From Mycobacterium sp. 3519A (lineage in GTDB: Bacteria; Actinomycetota; Actinomycetes; Mycobacteriales; Mycobacteriaceae): 64,000 nucleotides of DNA. Position 1 is the stretch's first letter. Every line of letters begins with the position of its first letter. The notes under the pieces were generated by a model, which was given only the letters and a program-made list of their open reading frames with translations, ran no database searches and was not told the origin of the DNA. Positions 1 to 7,703 of the stretch are shown here, piece after piece. The stretch covers positions 186,001 to 250,000 of the forward strand of contig NZ_OESG01000014.1 of NCBI RefSeq assembly GCF_900240945.1, in the 5' to 3' direction. A program made the position numbers and the translations under genes.

Positions 1-384
1 GTGTACGGATACGTGCCGTACATGATCCTTCCGCTCTACGCCGGGCTCGATCGGCTGCCTCAGCCGGTGCTCGAAGCGTCGCGTGACCTTGGCGCAGACC
101 GGTTTTCGTCGTTCTGGCGCGTAACGCTGCCGTTGTGCAGGCCGACGATCCTGGCCGCGGTGCTGTTGACCTGCCTGCCGATGCTCGGCGACTACTTCAC
201 CAGCGACATGCTGTCGGCCTCACCCAAGACGGCGATGGTCGGCAATCTGATCAACGACAGTGTGCAAGCGCCCGGGCGGACCGGCCAGGCGGGTGCCTTT
301 GTGATGCTCGTGTTCCTGGTGGCGCTGCTGCCGATGCTCTACTACCTCCGGGTGACGTCGCGCCGTGACGAGGTGGCAGTCTGA
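1..384 (+). CDS. ABC transporter permease, PotB-like (5' end cut by window)
   Basis: This is the C-terminal part (about 127 residues visible) of an inner-membrane permease of the spermidine/putrescine or betaine type; the family is usually near 300 residues, so the gene begins outside the window. The EAA loop that contacts the ATPase is recognisable as LEASRDLGADRFSSFWRV near residues 23-40, followed by hydrophobic segments near residues 43-62 and 97-116. Its TGA stop shares one base with the ATG of the next permease, so the two are one operon. Substrate cannot be read from the sequence; polyamine or quaternary amine is an inference from the family and from the Rieske oxygenase nearby. Confidence 0.85.
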   Translation: MYGYVPYMILPLYAGLDRLPQPVLEASRDLGADRFSSFWRVTLPLCRPTILAAVLLTCLPMLGDYFTSDMLSASPKTAMVGNLINDSVQAPGRTGQAGAFVMLVFLVALLPMLYYLRVTSRRDEVAV

Positions 385-1271
385 TGGCCCGAGCGAAATC
401 ACCTGTCGCGTGGTGGAACGATCCGTGGCGGCCGCCGCGTTTTCTGGTCGGCATCACCGTCGGTTACCTGGTGTGGTCGCTGCTGCCGGTGGCCATCGCG
501 GTGCTGTATTCGTTCAACAACGGCCGGTCCCGCACGACGTGGCAGGGCTTTTCGTTGCGGTGGTATTGGGGCGACAAAACACTGTCCGTCTGGCACAACG
601 ACGCGTTGCACACCGCGCTGCTGCAGACGCTCAAACTGGGTGTGGTCACCACGCTGATCACTGTCCCGCTGGGGGTGCTGTTCGCGATCGGCATCGACCG
701 CTGGCGGGGCAGGCTGCCCGCCGGGGCGAACTTCCTGATGCTGATCTCGTTCGTGTTGCCTGAGGTGCTGCTGGCCGTCGCGCTGCTGTTCGTGGTCACC
801 ACGATCGCGTTGCCCGTCGAGTTGGGCACCACCGCGCAGGTGATCGGGCTGGTCACCTTCCAGGTGTCCTACCCCGCGGTGCTGGTGCGGGCACGGTTGG
901 CGACCATCGGCCCGCAATACGAGGAAGCGGCAATGGATCTCGGAGCTTCGGCCATCGGTGCGCTGCGACGGATCATCCTGCCGATGCTGATGCCCGCGAT
1001 CTTCGCCAGCACCGTGCTGGTGTTCGCCGACGTCATCGACGACTTCGTGCTGGTGCGGTACCTGTCCGGCGACGCGGCCACCGAGCCGGTGTCGGTGAAG
1101 ATCTACAACACCGCGCGCGGCGCGCCGACGCCTGCACTCAACGCGCTGGCGTCCCTGCTGCTGCTGGCCGCGTTGACGGCGGTGGTGATCGGGTTCCTGG
1201 TGTACCGGTACCTGACCCGTGGCGACACCACCGAGGACCGCGGGATCGGAGCGTTCGCGGGCGAAGCCTGA
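384..1271 (+). CDS. ABC transporter permease, PotC-like
   Basis: A complete 295-residue integral membrane permease of the binding-protein-dependent type, partner of the upstream PotB-like protein. A first membrane segment lies near residues 22-43, further ones follow, and the EAA loop YEEAAMDLGASAIGALRR lies near residues 178-196, the docking site for the ATPase. The last membrane helix is near 258-278. The length matches PotC proteins. The ATPase and solute-binding protein are presumably upstream, outside the window. Polyamine, choline or betaine uptake is the likely class, but the substrate is not shown by the sequence. Confidence 0.88.
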   Translation: MARAKSPVAWWNDPWRPPRFLVGITVGYLVWSLLPVAIAVLYSFNNGRSRTTWQGFSLRWYWGDKTLSVWHNDALHTALLQTLKLGVVTTLITVPLGVLFAIGIDRWRGRLPAGANFLMLISFVLPEVLLAVALLFVVTTIALPVELGTTAQVIGLVTFQVSYPAVLVRARLATIGPQYEEAAMDLGASAIGALRRIILPMLMPAIFASTVLVFADVIDDFVLVRYLSGDAATEPVSVKIYNTARGAPTPALNALASLLLLAALTAVVIGFLVYRYLTRGDTTEDRGIGAFAGEA

Positions 1272-1341
1272 GACCAGCGCACATATGTGTTTGGTATGCG
1301 TTTTGGCTGATTCACAGCATGCCTGCATAGCGTTGGACGAC

Positions 1342-1920
1342 GTGGTTGAACTCAACCGGAGAACGTTTGTCGGAGCATCGATAGCGGTCGGCGGCGTGGT
1401 GGCGACGGCCCCGTTGCTGGCAGGTTGTGGTGAAGACGAACAGGCAAACACCGCCACGACGACGAAGGTGCGGTTACGCATCAACGGGGAAGACCGCGAG
1501 ATCGAGGTGGACAACCGTTCGTCGCTGCTCGACACGTTGCGGGAGCGCGCGAACCTGCCCGGCACCAAGAAGGGCTGCGATCAGGGCGCCTGCGGCGCAT
1601 GCACGATTCACGTCAACGGGCAGCGCGTCGTGTCCTGTCTGACACTCGCGGTGATGCACGACGGTGCGGAGATCACCACCATCGAGGGCCTGGAACGCAA
1701 CGGCAGGCTGCATGCCCTCCAGCAGGCGTTCATCGACGAGGACGCGTTCCAGTGCGGCTACTGCACGTCCGGGCAGATCATGTCCGGGATCGGCTGTATC
1801 AAGGAGGGCCACACCGGATCCCCCGCCGAGATCCGCGAATGGATGAGCGGCAACATCTGCCGGTGCGGCGCCTACACCAACATCGTCACCGCGGTCGCGA
1901 ACGCGGCCCGCGACGCGTAG
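1342..1920 (+). CDS. PaoA-like [2Fe-2S] subunit of an exported molybdenum aldehyde oxidoreductase
   Basis: The small iron-sulfur subunit of a xanthine-oxidase family enzyme, carrying electrons from the molybdenum subunit to FAD. With the GTG at 1342 as start it has 192 residues and opens with a twin-arginine signal (NRRTFVG, Arg6-Arg7), a hydrophobic stretch and a lipobox LLAGC with Cys29, so it looks like a Tat-exported lipoprotein. The first cluster is bound by Cys79, 84, 87 and 99 (GCDQGACGAC), the second by the QCGYC and CRCGAY motifs. ATG 1285 or an in-frame start at 1219 is possible, but both put extra residues in front of the Tat motif and the latter overlaps the permease. It is followed 6 bases later by the FAD subunit. 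The closest known layout is E. coli PaoABC (YagTSR). Confidence 0.88.
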   Translation: MVELNRRTFVGASIAVGGVVATAPLLAGCGEDEQANTATTTKVRLRINGEDREIEVDNRSSLLDTLRERANLPGTKKGCDQGACGACTIHVNGQRVVSCLTLAVMHDGAEITTIEGLERNGRLHALQQAFIDEDAFQCGYCTSGQIMSGIGCIKEGHTGSPAEIREWMSGNICRCGAYTNIVTAVANAARDA

Positions 1921-1926
1921 GCCGCC

Positions 1927-2904
1927 GTGTTCCCGTTCAGCTTCACCAAGGCCTCCGACGAGTCGGCCGCGTTGGCGGCGGCCGGGCGCGGCGCCCGCTA
2001 CATCGCGGGCGGCACCACACTGATCGACTTGATGCGCGAGACCGTCGAGCGTCCAGACGCCGTCGTCGACATCAACGCGCTGCCCTACCGCGACATCGAC
2101 TTGCAGCCCGCCACGTTGCGCGTCGGCTCGCTGGTCCGGATGTCGGAGTTGGCCGCCCATCCCGGTGTGCGCCAGCAGTTCCCGGTCATCGTGCAGGCGC
2201 TGGAGTTGTCTGCATCCGCGCAGATCCGCAATATGGCGTCGATCGGCGGCAACCTGATGCAGCGTCCGCGGTGCCTGTACTTCCGCGACGTCACGGCCGC
2301 GTGTAACCGGCGAACGCCGGGAGCTGGCTGTGCGGCGATCGACGGCCGCAACCGCACCCACGCCATCCTCGGCACCAGCGACGCATGCGTCGCCACCCAT
2401 CCGTCTGATCTCGCGGTCGCGCTGACCGCGCTCGACGCCGCGGTGATCACCCGGGACAACAACGGGGAGAAGCGAATTCCCGTCGCCGAGTTCTTCCGGA
2501 TGCCAGGTCGCACACCGGATCAGGAACACAACATGGGCGCGGGTGCGCTGATCACCGGCGTCGAGGTGCCCGTGGTTCCCGAGGCCAAGCGGTCGGGCTA
2601 TCTGAAGGTGCGCGACCGCGAGTCGTTCGAATTCGCGCTGGCGTCGGCGGCGGTCGGCCTCGACATCGGCTCCGGCAGGGTCCGCGCGGCGCGCGTCGCG
2701 GTCGGAGGCGTCGGGACGGTGCCGTGGCGGTTGCCTGCGGTCGAGCGGGCACTGGTCGGGCGTGCGCCGAGTCCCGACCTGTGGCGCGACGCGGCTTCGC
2801 ATGCCGCCGATGGCGCTAAACCCTTGTCGGAGAATGGGTTCAAGGTGGAATTGGTGAAACGGACGGTCGCGCGTCAGTTGGCGACAGTGGCGGCGCTGCC
2901 GTGA
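1927..2904 (+). CDS. PaoB-like FAD subunit with additional [4Fe-4S] cysteines
   Basis: A 325-residue FAD-binding subunit of a molybdenum hydroxylase. The FAD pyrophosphate loop is seen as AGGTTL near residue 32 and the second FAD motif as SIGGNLMQ near residue 105. Directly after it comes the insertion that marks PaoB: cysteines in CLYFRD, AACNRR, GAGCA and DACVA, four in all, which in E. coli PaoB bind an extra [4Fe-4S] cluster. Ordinary CoxM-type subunits, such as the one at 60.0-60.9 kb, lack these. The start is GTG, 6 bases after the iron-sulfur gene, and the stop overlaps the next gene by four bases (GTGA), so the three subunits are probably made together. It has no signal of its own and would leave the cell with the Tat-bearing subunit. 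Confidence 0.88.
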   Translation: MFPFSFTKASDESAALAAAGRGARYIAGGTTLIDLMRETVERPDAVVDINALPYRDIDLQPATLRVGSLVRMSELAAHPGVRQQFPVIVQALELSASAQIRNMASIGGNLMQRPRCLYFRDVTAACNRRTPGAGCAAIDGRNRTHAILGTSDACVATHPSDLAVALTALDAAVITRDNNGEKRIPVAEFFRMPGRTPDQEHNMGAGALITGVEVPVVPEAKRSGYLKVRDRESFEFALASAAVGLDIGSGRVRAARVAVGGVGTVPWRLPAVERALVGRAPSPDLWRDAASHAADGAKPLSENGFKVELVKRTVARQLATVAALP

Positions 2905-5066
2905 CGCGGCCACTGCCCGCCGCCCTGGTCTCGGGGCAACCGGTGACCCGGGTGGACGGCAGGCTCAAGGTCACCGGCAAGGCGTCCTACGCCGCCGACC
3001 ACCCGGCGCCGAACCTGGTATACGCGGCGCTGGTGTGCAGCACCGTCGCACGCGGCAGTGTGGACCGCATCGACCCCGCCGCCGCGGTGCGCGACACCGA
3101 TGTGCTGCGCGTGCTCACCGATTTCGGCGGGGTCAAGCTGCCCTACGACATCCGTCAGGTGTCCTGCTTCGGCCAGCCTGTCGCGATCGTGGTGGCAAAG
3201 ACGCTCGAGGCGGCCATGCACGGCGCGTCGCTGGTCGACGTGAAGTACCGGCCAGGCCCGCAGCTGACGAACATCGATGCGCCGCAGGCAGAACAGAAGC
3301 CGGGCACCAGGACACGCGACTATGCGCGCGGCGACGCCGACAATGTGCTGCGCGGCGCGGCGGTGGTCAGCGATCTGCGTTATTCGATCATGCGCAACAA
3401 CCACAATCCGATGGAGATCCCGGCGACCGTGGCCAGTTGGGACGGTGATCGACTCACGGTGTGGGACAAGGTGCAGAGCATCAGCGGGGCGCAGAGCACC
3501 TACGCGGACGCGTTCGGTGTGCCGACCGATCATGTGCGGGTGATCTCCCCGTTCGTCGGCGGTGCCTTCGGCAGTGCGGGCACCACCTGGCCGCATCAAC
3601 TGCTGGCGGCGTTCGCGGCCAGGCAGATGCGGCGGCCGGTGAAGTTGATGCTGACCCGCAAGCAGTACTACAGCGGCATCGGCTATCGGCCGACCAGCCG
3701 TCAGCGGATGGCCATCGGCGCCGACAGGACCGGCCGGATCACCGCCATCGTGCACGAGGCGCACACCGAGACGTCGCGGTACAACGCGTACGAGGACAAC
3801 GCGATGACGGGCGCCAGGTTCATGTACGGCTCACCCAATATGCGCTCGACGTATCGGGTGGTGCCGTTGGACATCAATCCGGGGACGTTCATGCGCGGCC
3901 CCGGCGCCACCACCGGCGCCTTCGCGCTGGAGTCGGCGATGGACGACCTGGCCCACCGGTTGAGGATGGACCCGATCGAGTTGCGGCTGCGCAACGAGCC
4001 CGACCGGGATCTTTCGGAGAACCTGCCGTTCTCCACTCGACGGGTCACCGACTGTCTGCGACGCAGCGCGGACACGTTCGGCTGGTCGCGCCGCAACCCC
4101 ACGCCGCGATCGGTGCGCGACGGCAGCCAGTTGATCGGCATCGGAGTGGCCGCGGCGGTGTACCACACCGCGCGCAGCGAATGTGCGGCCGTGGCCAGGA
4201 TCAACGCCGACGGCGGAGCAGAAATCGAATGCGGCACAAGCGATATGGGCCCCGGCACCTATACGTCGATGACGCAGGTGGCCGCGGACGCGCTCGGGTT
4301 GCCGCTGAGCCGGGTGCGATTCGCGCTCGGCGACAGCAATTTTCCGCCAGCGCCGTCGCATTCGGGTTCGCGCACCATGGCGAGCGTCGGGTCGGCGGTG
4401 TTCACGGTTGCCAACATGCTGCGCGACCGGTTCGTGCGCACCGCGGTCGTCGACCCCGGCTCGCCGCTGAACGGCCTGCGGCCCGCGGATGTCTCGGTCG
4501 CCGACGGACGGATGTTCCACGCCGGCGAGCAGACCCGCGGCGAGAGCTACCAGGACCTGCTACGGCGACGCGGCTGGAAAACCCTTGACACACAGCAGAC
4601 CTGGTCGCCGGACGATGCGGATTCCCGCTACTCGATGTCGGCATACGGCGCGGTGTTCGCCGAGGTCGCCGTCGACGAGGCGCTGGGCACGGTGCGGATA
4701 CGGCGCATCTACGCGTGTTACGACGCGGGCCGGATCATCAACCCGAAGCTGGCGCACAGCCAGGCAATCGGCGGGATGGTCGGCGGCATCGGGATGGCGC
4801 TGCTGGAGGGTACGCAGCTGGACTACCGCGACGGGCGCATCGTCAACGCGAACATGTCGGACTATCTGGTTCCGGTCAACGCCGACGTGCCAATGCTGGA
4901 CGCCGACTACCTGCCCGCCGAGGACATGCTCGCCGACCCGCTCGGGGTCAAGGGCCTCGGCGAGCTCGTCATCGTCGGGGTGCCTGCCGCGATCGCCAAC
5001 GCGGTGTTCAACGCGACGGGCAGGCGTGTCACTGACCTGCCGATCACCCTGGACAAGCTGCTCTAG
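2901..5066 (+). CDS. PaoC-like molybdenum-cofactor subunit, aldehyde oxidoreductase
   Basis: The 721-residue catalytic subunit that binds the molybdenum cofactor. It shows the N-terminal a/b hammerhead domain (from about residue 20) and the large Moco domain with GGAFGS near residue 220 and, near the C terminus, GVKGLGE, whose glutamate is the conserved active-site base of the family. It lacks the AYxCSFR loop of CO dehydrogenases, so oxidation of an aldehyde or N-heterocycle is more likely than of CO. It overlaps the FAD gene by four bases. No XdhC-type maturation gene is adjacent; the only one in this window lies in the cox cluster near 57 kb. Substrate is unknown; PaoABC detoxifies aromatic aldehydes. 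Confidence 0.88.
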   Translation: MTRPLPAALVSGQPVTRVDGRLKVTGKASYAADHPAPNLVYAALVCSTVARGSVDRIDPAAAVRDTDVLRVLTDFGGVKLPYDIRQVSCFGQPVAIVVAKTLEAAMHGASLVDVKYRPGPQLTNIDAPQAEQKPGTRTRDYARGDADNVLRGAAVVSDLRYSIMRNNHNPMEIPATVASWDGDRLTVWDKVQSISGAQSTYADAFGVPTDHVRVISPFVGGAFGSAGTTWPHQLLAAFAARQMRRPVKLMLTRKQYYSGIGYRPTSRQRMAIGADRTGRITAIVHEAHTETSRYNAYEDNAMTGARFMYGSPNMRSTYRVVPLDINPGTFMRGPGATTGAFALESAMDDLAHRLRMDPIELRLRNEPDRDLSENLPFSTRRVTDCLRRSADTFGWSRRNPTPRSVRDGSQLIGIGVAAAVYHTARSECAAVARINADGGAEIECGTSDMGPGTYTSMTQVAADALGLPLSRVRFALGDSNFPPAPSHSGSRTMASVGSAVFTVANMLRDRFVRTAVVDPGSPLNGLRPADVSVADGRMFHAGEQTRGESYQDLLRRRGWKTLDTQQTWSPDDADSRYSMSAYGAVFAEVAVDEALGTVRIRRIYACYDAGRIINPKLAHSQAIGGMVGGIGMALLEGTQLDYRDGRIVNANMSDYLVPVNADVPMLDADYLPAEDMLADPLGVKGLGELVIVGVPAAIANAVFNATGRRVTDLPITLDKLL

Positions 5067-5128
5067 TCTCCCCGCGAGCTTTCCCGCGAGGCTGGACGAT
5101 GCCCGCCTTTCCCAGCTAGGCTGACTGT

Positions 5129-6301
5129 ATGTTCAAACAGGGCGAGCCGGCGCCGGTGCCCGCGGACGCGTTGGCCGCGGCGCTGGCACCGTTCGGCCAG
5201 TCGCGGATGCTGCCCCGCGAGGCCTACGTCGACCCGGCGGTGTTCGAGTGGGAGCAGCACAACATCTTCTCCGGCTGGACCTGTGTCGGGCACGCGTGCG
5301 ACCTCGCGGCCGTCGGCGCGCAGAAGGCCGTCGGCTCAGGGGTCAACGGGGTGCTTCTGGTGCGCGCCGAAGACGACGTCGTCCGCGCGTTCGCCAACAC
5401 CTGCAGGCACCGCGGCCATGAACTGCTCGCCTGTAACGCGACCACCAAGGGCCGCGCCATCGTCTGCCCGTACCACTCGTGGTCGTACCGCCTCGACGGC
5501 ACGCTGCGCAACGCGCCCGGGTTCCGCGACGTCGACGGTTTCGAGCCCGGCGAATTCGGCCTCACCGAACTCCGGTTGGTCGACTGGCACGGCTGGTTGT
5601 TCGTCGACCGCAGCGGCGCCGACGCCGACTTCGCCACGCACGTCGCCGGTTTGGACGACGTCGTCAGCCCCTACCACCCCGAGGACCTGACCATCGTCGC
5701 CAGGCACTCCTACGAACTCGCCACCAACTGGAAAGTGATCGCCGAGAACTACCAGGAGTGCTACCACTGCTCGACCATCCACCCGGAGCTGTCGCGGATC
5801 AGCCCGCCCACCAGTGGGGAGAACCTCGACCTACCGGGGTCATGGATGGGCGGCTGGATGTCGATCGTCGAAGGCGCCGAGACCATGTCGTTGACGGGTA
5901 AGAGCGGCGGCGTCGCGATCAAGGGCTTGTCCGAACACGAACTGCGGACCGTCATGTACCTCGTCGGCTACCCCAACCTGCTGGTGAGCCTGCACCCCGA
6001 TTACGTGATGACGCACCTGATGACACCGCTGGCCGTCGACCGCACCCATGTCGAATGCGCGTGGGCCTTCCCGAAAGACGTTGCCGCCAAACCCGATTTC
6101 GACTCGTCCTACGCCGTGGACTTCTGGGATCTGACCAACCGCCAGGACTGGGCGGCCTGCGAGTCCGTGCAGCGCGGTCTCTCGTCCCCGCACGCACGGC
6201 CTGGCCCGCTGGCGCCCGACGAGGACGGCGTCTACCAGTTCGTCACCCGGGTGGCTAGGGCGTACTCCGGTGCCGCTGGTCCCGCGGCGGAACCCCGTTG
6301 A
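5129..6301 (+). CDS. Rieske non-heme iron oxygenase, alpha subunit
   Basis: A 390-residue oxygenase component. The Rieske cluster motif is CRH (Cys92, His94) and CPYH (Cys113, His116). The mononuclear iron site is seen in ENYQECYHCSTIHPE with His213 and His218; the third ligand, an aspartate, would lie near the WDLTNRQDW segment. The arrangement resembles glycine-betaine, carnitine and stachydrine monooxygenases rather than ring dioxygenases, which fits the amine-type transporter upstream, but the substrate is inferred. No reductase gene is next to it. It starts with ATG 62 bases after the Moco subunit, and its 3' end overlaps the convergent lipoprotein gene by 47 bases. Confidence 0.87.
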   Translation: MFKQGEPAPVPADALAAALAPFGQSRMLPREAYVDPAVFEWEQHNIFSGWTCVGHACDLAAVGAQKAVGSGVNGVLLVRAEDDVVRAFANTCRHRGHELLACNATTKGRAIVCPYHSWSYRLDGTLRNAPGFRDVDGFEPGEFGLTELRLVDWHGWLFVDRSGADADFATHVAGLDDVVSPYHPEDLTIVARHSYELATNWKVIAENYQECYHCSTIHPELSRISPPTSGENLDLPGSWMGGWMSIVEGAETMSLTGKSGGVAIKGLSEHELRTVMYLVGYPNLLVSLHPDYVMTHLMTPLAVDRTHVECAWAFPKDVAAKPDFDSSYAVDFWDLTNRQDWAACESVQRGLSSPHARPGPLAPDEDGVYQFVTRVARAYSGAAGPAAEPR

Positions 6302-7703
6302 CGCCATCGGTCTGCTGCGCATAGCTGCCGATCGAGTACGCGAGCGCCTGAGCCATCACCGACAGCGCGTCGCGGTCGATGTTGTCGACGGTGTCGCGTG
6401 CGGTGCGCCAGTTGGGATCGAATGCCACACCGGCCTGACCACCCCAAAGTCGGGCCTGCACTTCGCTTTTCCGTTGAGACCAGCCCGTGCTCAGCCCACC
6501 GATCGGAATACCCGCGGCCATGAACGCGGCGTAATCCGCGGTCCTGCTCAGCGGCATGTCGGCGGGCCGGACCCCGCCGAGGTTGAGATGACCCGCCAAC
6601 ATCCGCTCCACCCCCGCCGAACCTGCAGGGACGGATTGCGGTGGAATGTCGGGGTTTAGCGTGCCCGACTGGTCGCCGTCGTAGGTGAAGTAGCCTGCGT
6701 TCGGCGAGCCGATGGCGCCGACCCCGAGATACAACGCGATGTCGTCGAGTTCGTCGCGGCTCAGCCCGCCAACATATTTCGTCGGCCCTTCCTCGTCCGC
6801 GCCCCAGAACACGAAGCGCACCGCGTTCGTGATCTTCGGCGCCGCGCCCATCGCGGACGCCGTCGAGAGCAGCGCGGCGACCCCGGACCCGTCGTCGTTG
6901 ATGCCGGGGCTGCGCGGGCTGCTGTCCAGCCGGGCGCCCGCGAGCACCACGTTCGTCGTGTCGCCAGCCTTGGTCTGCGCCACCACGTTTCGCGCTTTGG
7001 CCAGCACCGGCTTGCTGTCCAACACCAGTCGCACCGGTGCGTTGGTGCGCCGCAGCGCCGCGTCGGCGTCCCTCCCGACGACGCCGACGGGAATGGTCAG
7101 CTTCTGGTAGTAACCCGGGGTGAACAGGCCCGCGGGGCCCGTCGATGCCGGTGCGCTGACGACCAGCAGCCCGACGGCACCCTTGGCCACCGCCGCGTCC
7201 TGTTTGGTGACCACCGAACAACCGGTGTCGTCGACGACGGCGATCGCACCTTTCACCGACACTGTTCCGTAGTCGGCGGCGCTGCAGCCCGGCGCCTTCT
7301 GCGGCCGCAACGTGATCGCGTTCAGCCCGCCCGCCGGGGTGCCGACGAGCAGGGACGCCTGGTCGGCGTGATACCTGCGACCGGAAACCGTCAGCGTTGG
7401 ATTGCCACCCTCGGTGCGGTCAAGCCGATCGAACTCCGGTGTCGAGACGTCGAAACCGTTGTCTTTCAACACCTTCACCACATAGTCGACGGTGGCGTCG
7501 TAGCCCGGCGTGCCTTGCGCCCGGTTACCCCGGTTGGCGTCGGCGATCTCCTGCAGCTTGCGCAGGTGCGTATACATGTCGTCGGCGGTGACCTTACCGG
7601 CGATCTCGCGGGGCAGGTCGTCGGCGGCCACTGGGGCCTCGGTGGACGAGCATGCCGCCAACGCCGTCACCGCGACGGCCATCACCGCGGCGACGGCCCT
7701 CAT
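6255..7703 (-). CDS. LpqL-like M28 peptidase paralogue, lipoprotein, probably catalytically inactive
   Basis: A 482-residue exported lipoprotein (lipobox LAAC after a short hydrophobic signal) with a PA domain inserted in an M28 aminopeptidase fold. It is clearly a tandem copy of the upstream gene, but aligned with that copy four functional positions differ: the first zinc histidine of GAHLDS is Arg (GARLDS), the catalytic Glu of the EE pair is Asp (ADEEG), the zinc Asp of NFDMLGS is Gly (GVGAIGS), and the last zinc histidine of NYHKASDT is Arg (NWRTARDT). The bridging Asp of GINDDGSG is kept. The frame is intact, so it is probably expressed and may bind rather than cut peptides. It follows the active copy with a four-base overlap. 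Confidence 0.85.
   Translation of the reverse strand: MRAVAAVMAVAVTALAACSSTEAPVAADDLPREIAGKVTADDMYTHLRKLQEIADANRGNRAQGTPGYDATVDYVVKVLKDNGFDVSTPEFDRLDRTEGGNPTLTVSGRRYHADQASLLVGTPAGGLNAITLRPQKAPGCSAADYGTVSVKGAIAVVDDTGCSVVTKQDAAVAKGAVGLLVVSAPASTGPAGLFTPGYYQKLTIPVGVVGRDADAALRRTNAPVRLVLDSKPVLAKARNVVAQTKAGDTTNVVLAGARLDSSPRSPGINDDGSGVAALLSTASAMGAAPKITNAVRFVFWGADEEGPTKYVGGLSRDELDDIALYLGVGAIGSPNAGYFTYDGDQSGTLNPDIPPQSVPAGSAGVERMLAGHLNLGGVRPADMPLSRTADYAAFMAAGIPIGGLSTGWSQRKSEVQARLWGGQAGVAFDPNWRTARDTVDNIDRDALSVMAQALAYSIGSYAQQTDGVNGVPPRDQRHRSTP

Noticed and set aside
399..1568. Long minus-strand open frame (389 codons) across the permease and iron-sulfur genes
   Set aside because: Its product is arginine/histidine/glutamine-rich with no domain, and it lies opposite well-recognised genes; it is a GC-driven antisense shadow.
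1474..2913. 479-codon minus-strand open frame opposite the Pao-like FAD subunit
   Set aside because: Low-complexity Arg/Gln/His composition and no motif; the plus-strand genes have complete cofactor motifs.
6255..6301. Frameshift at the Rieske/lipoprotein 3' overlap
   Set aside because: Both proteins keep family-typical sequence up to near their ends; a 47-base convergent overlap of tails is acceptable.
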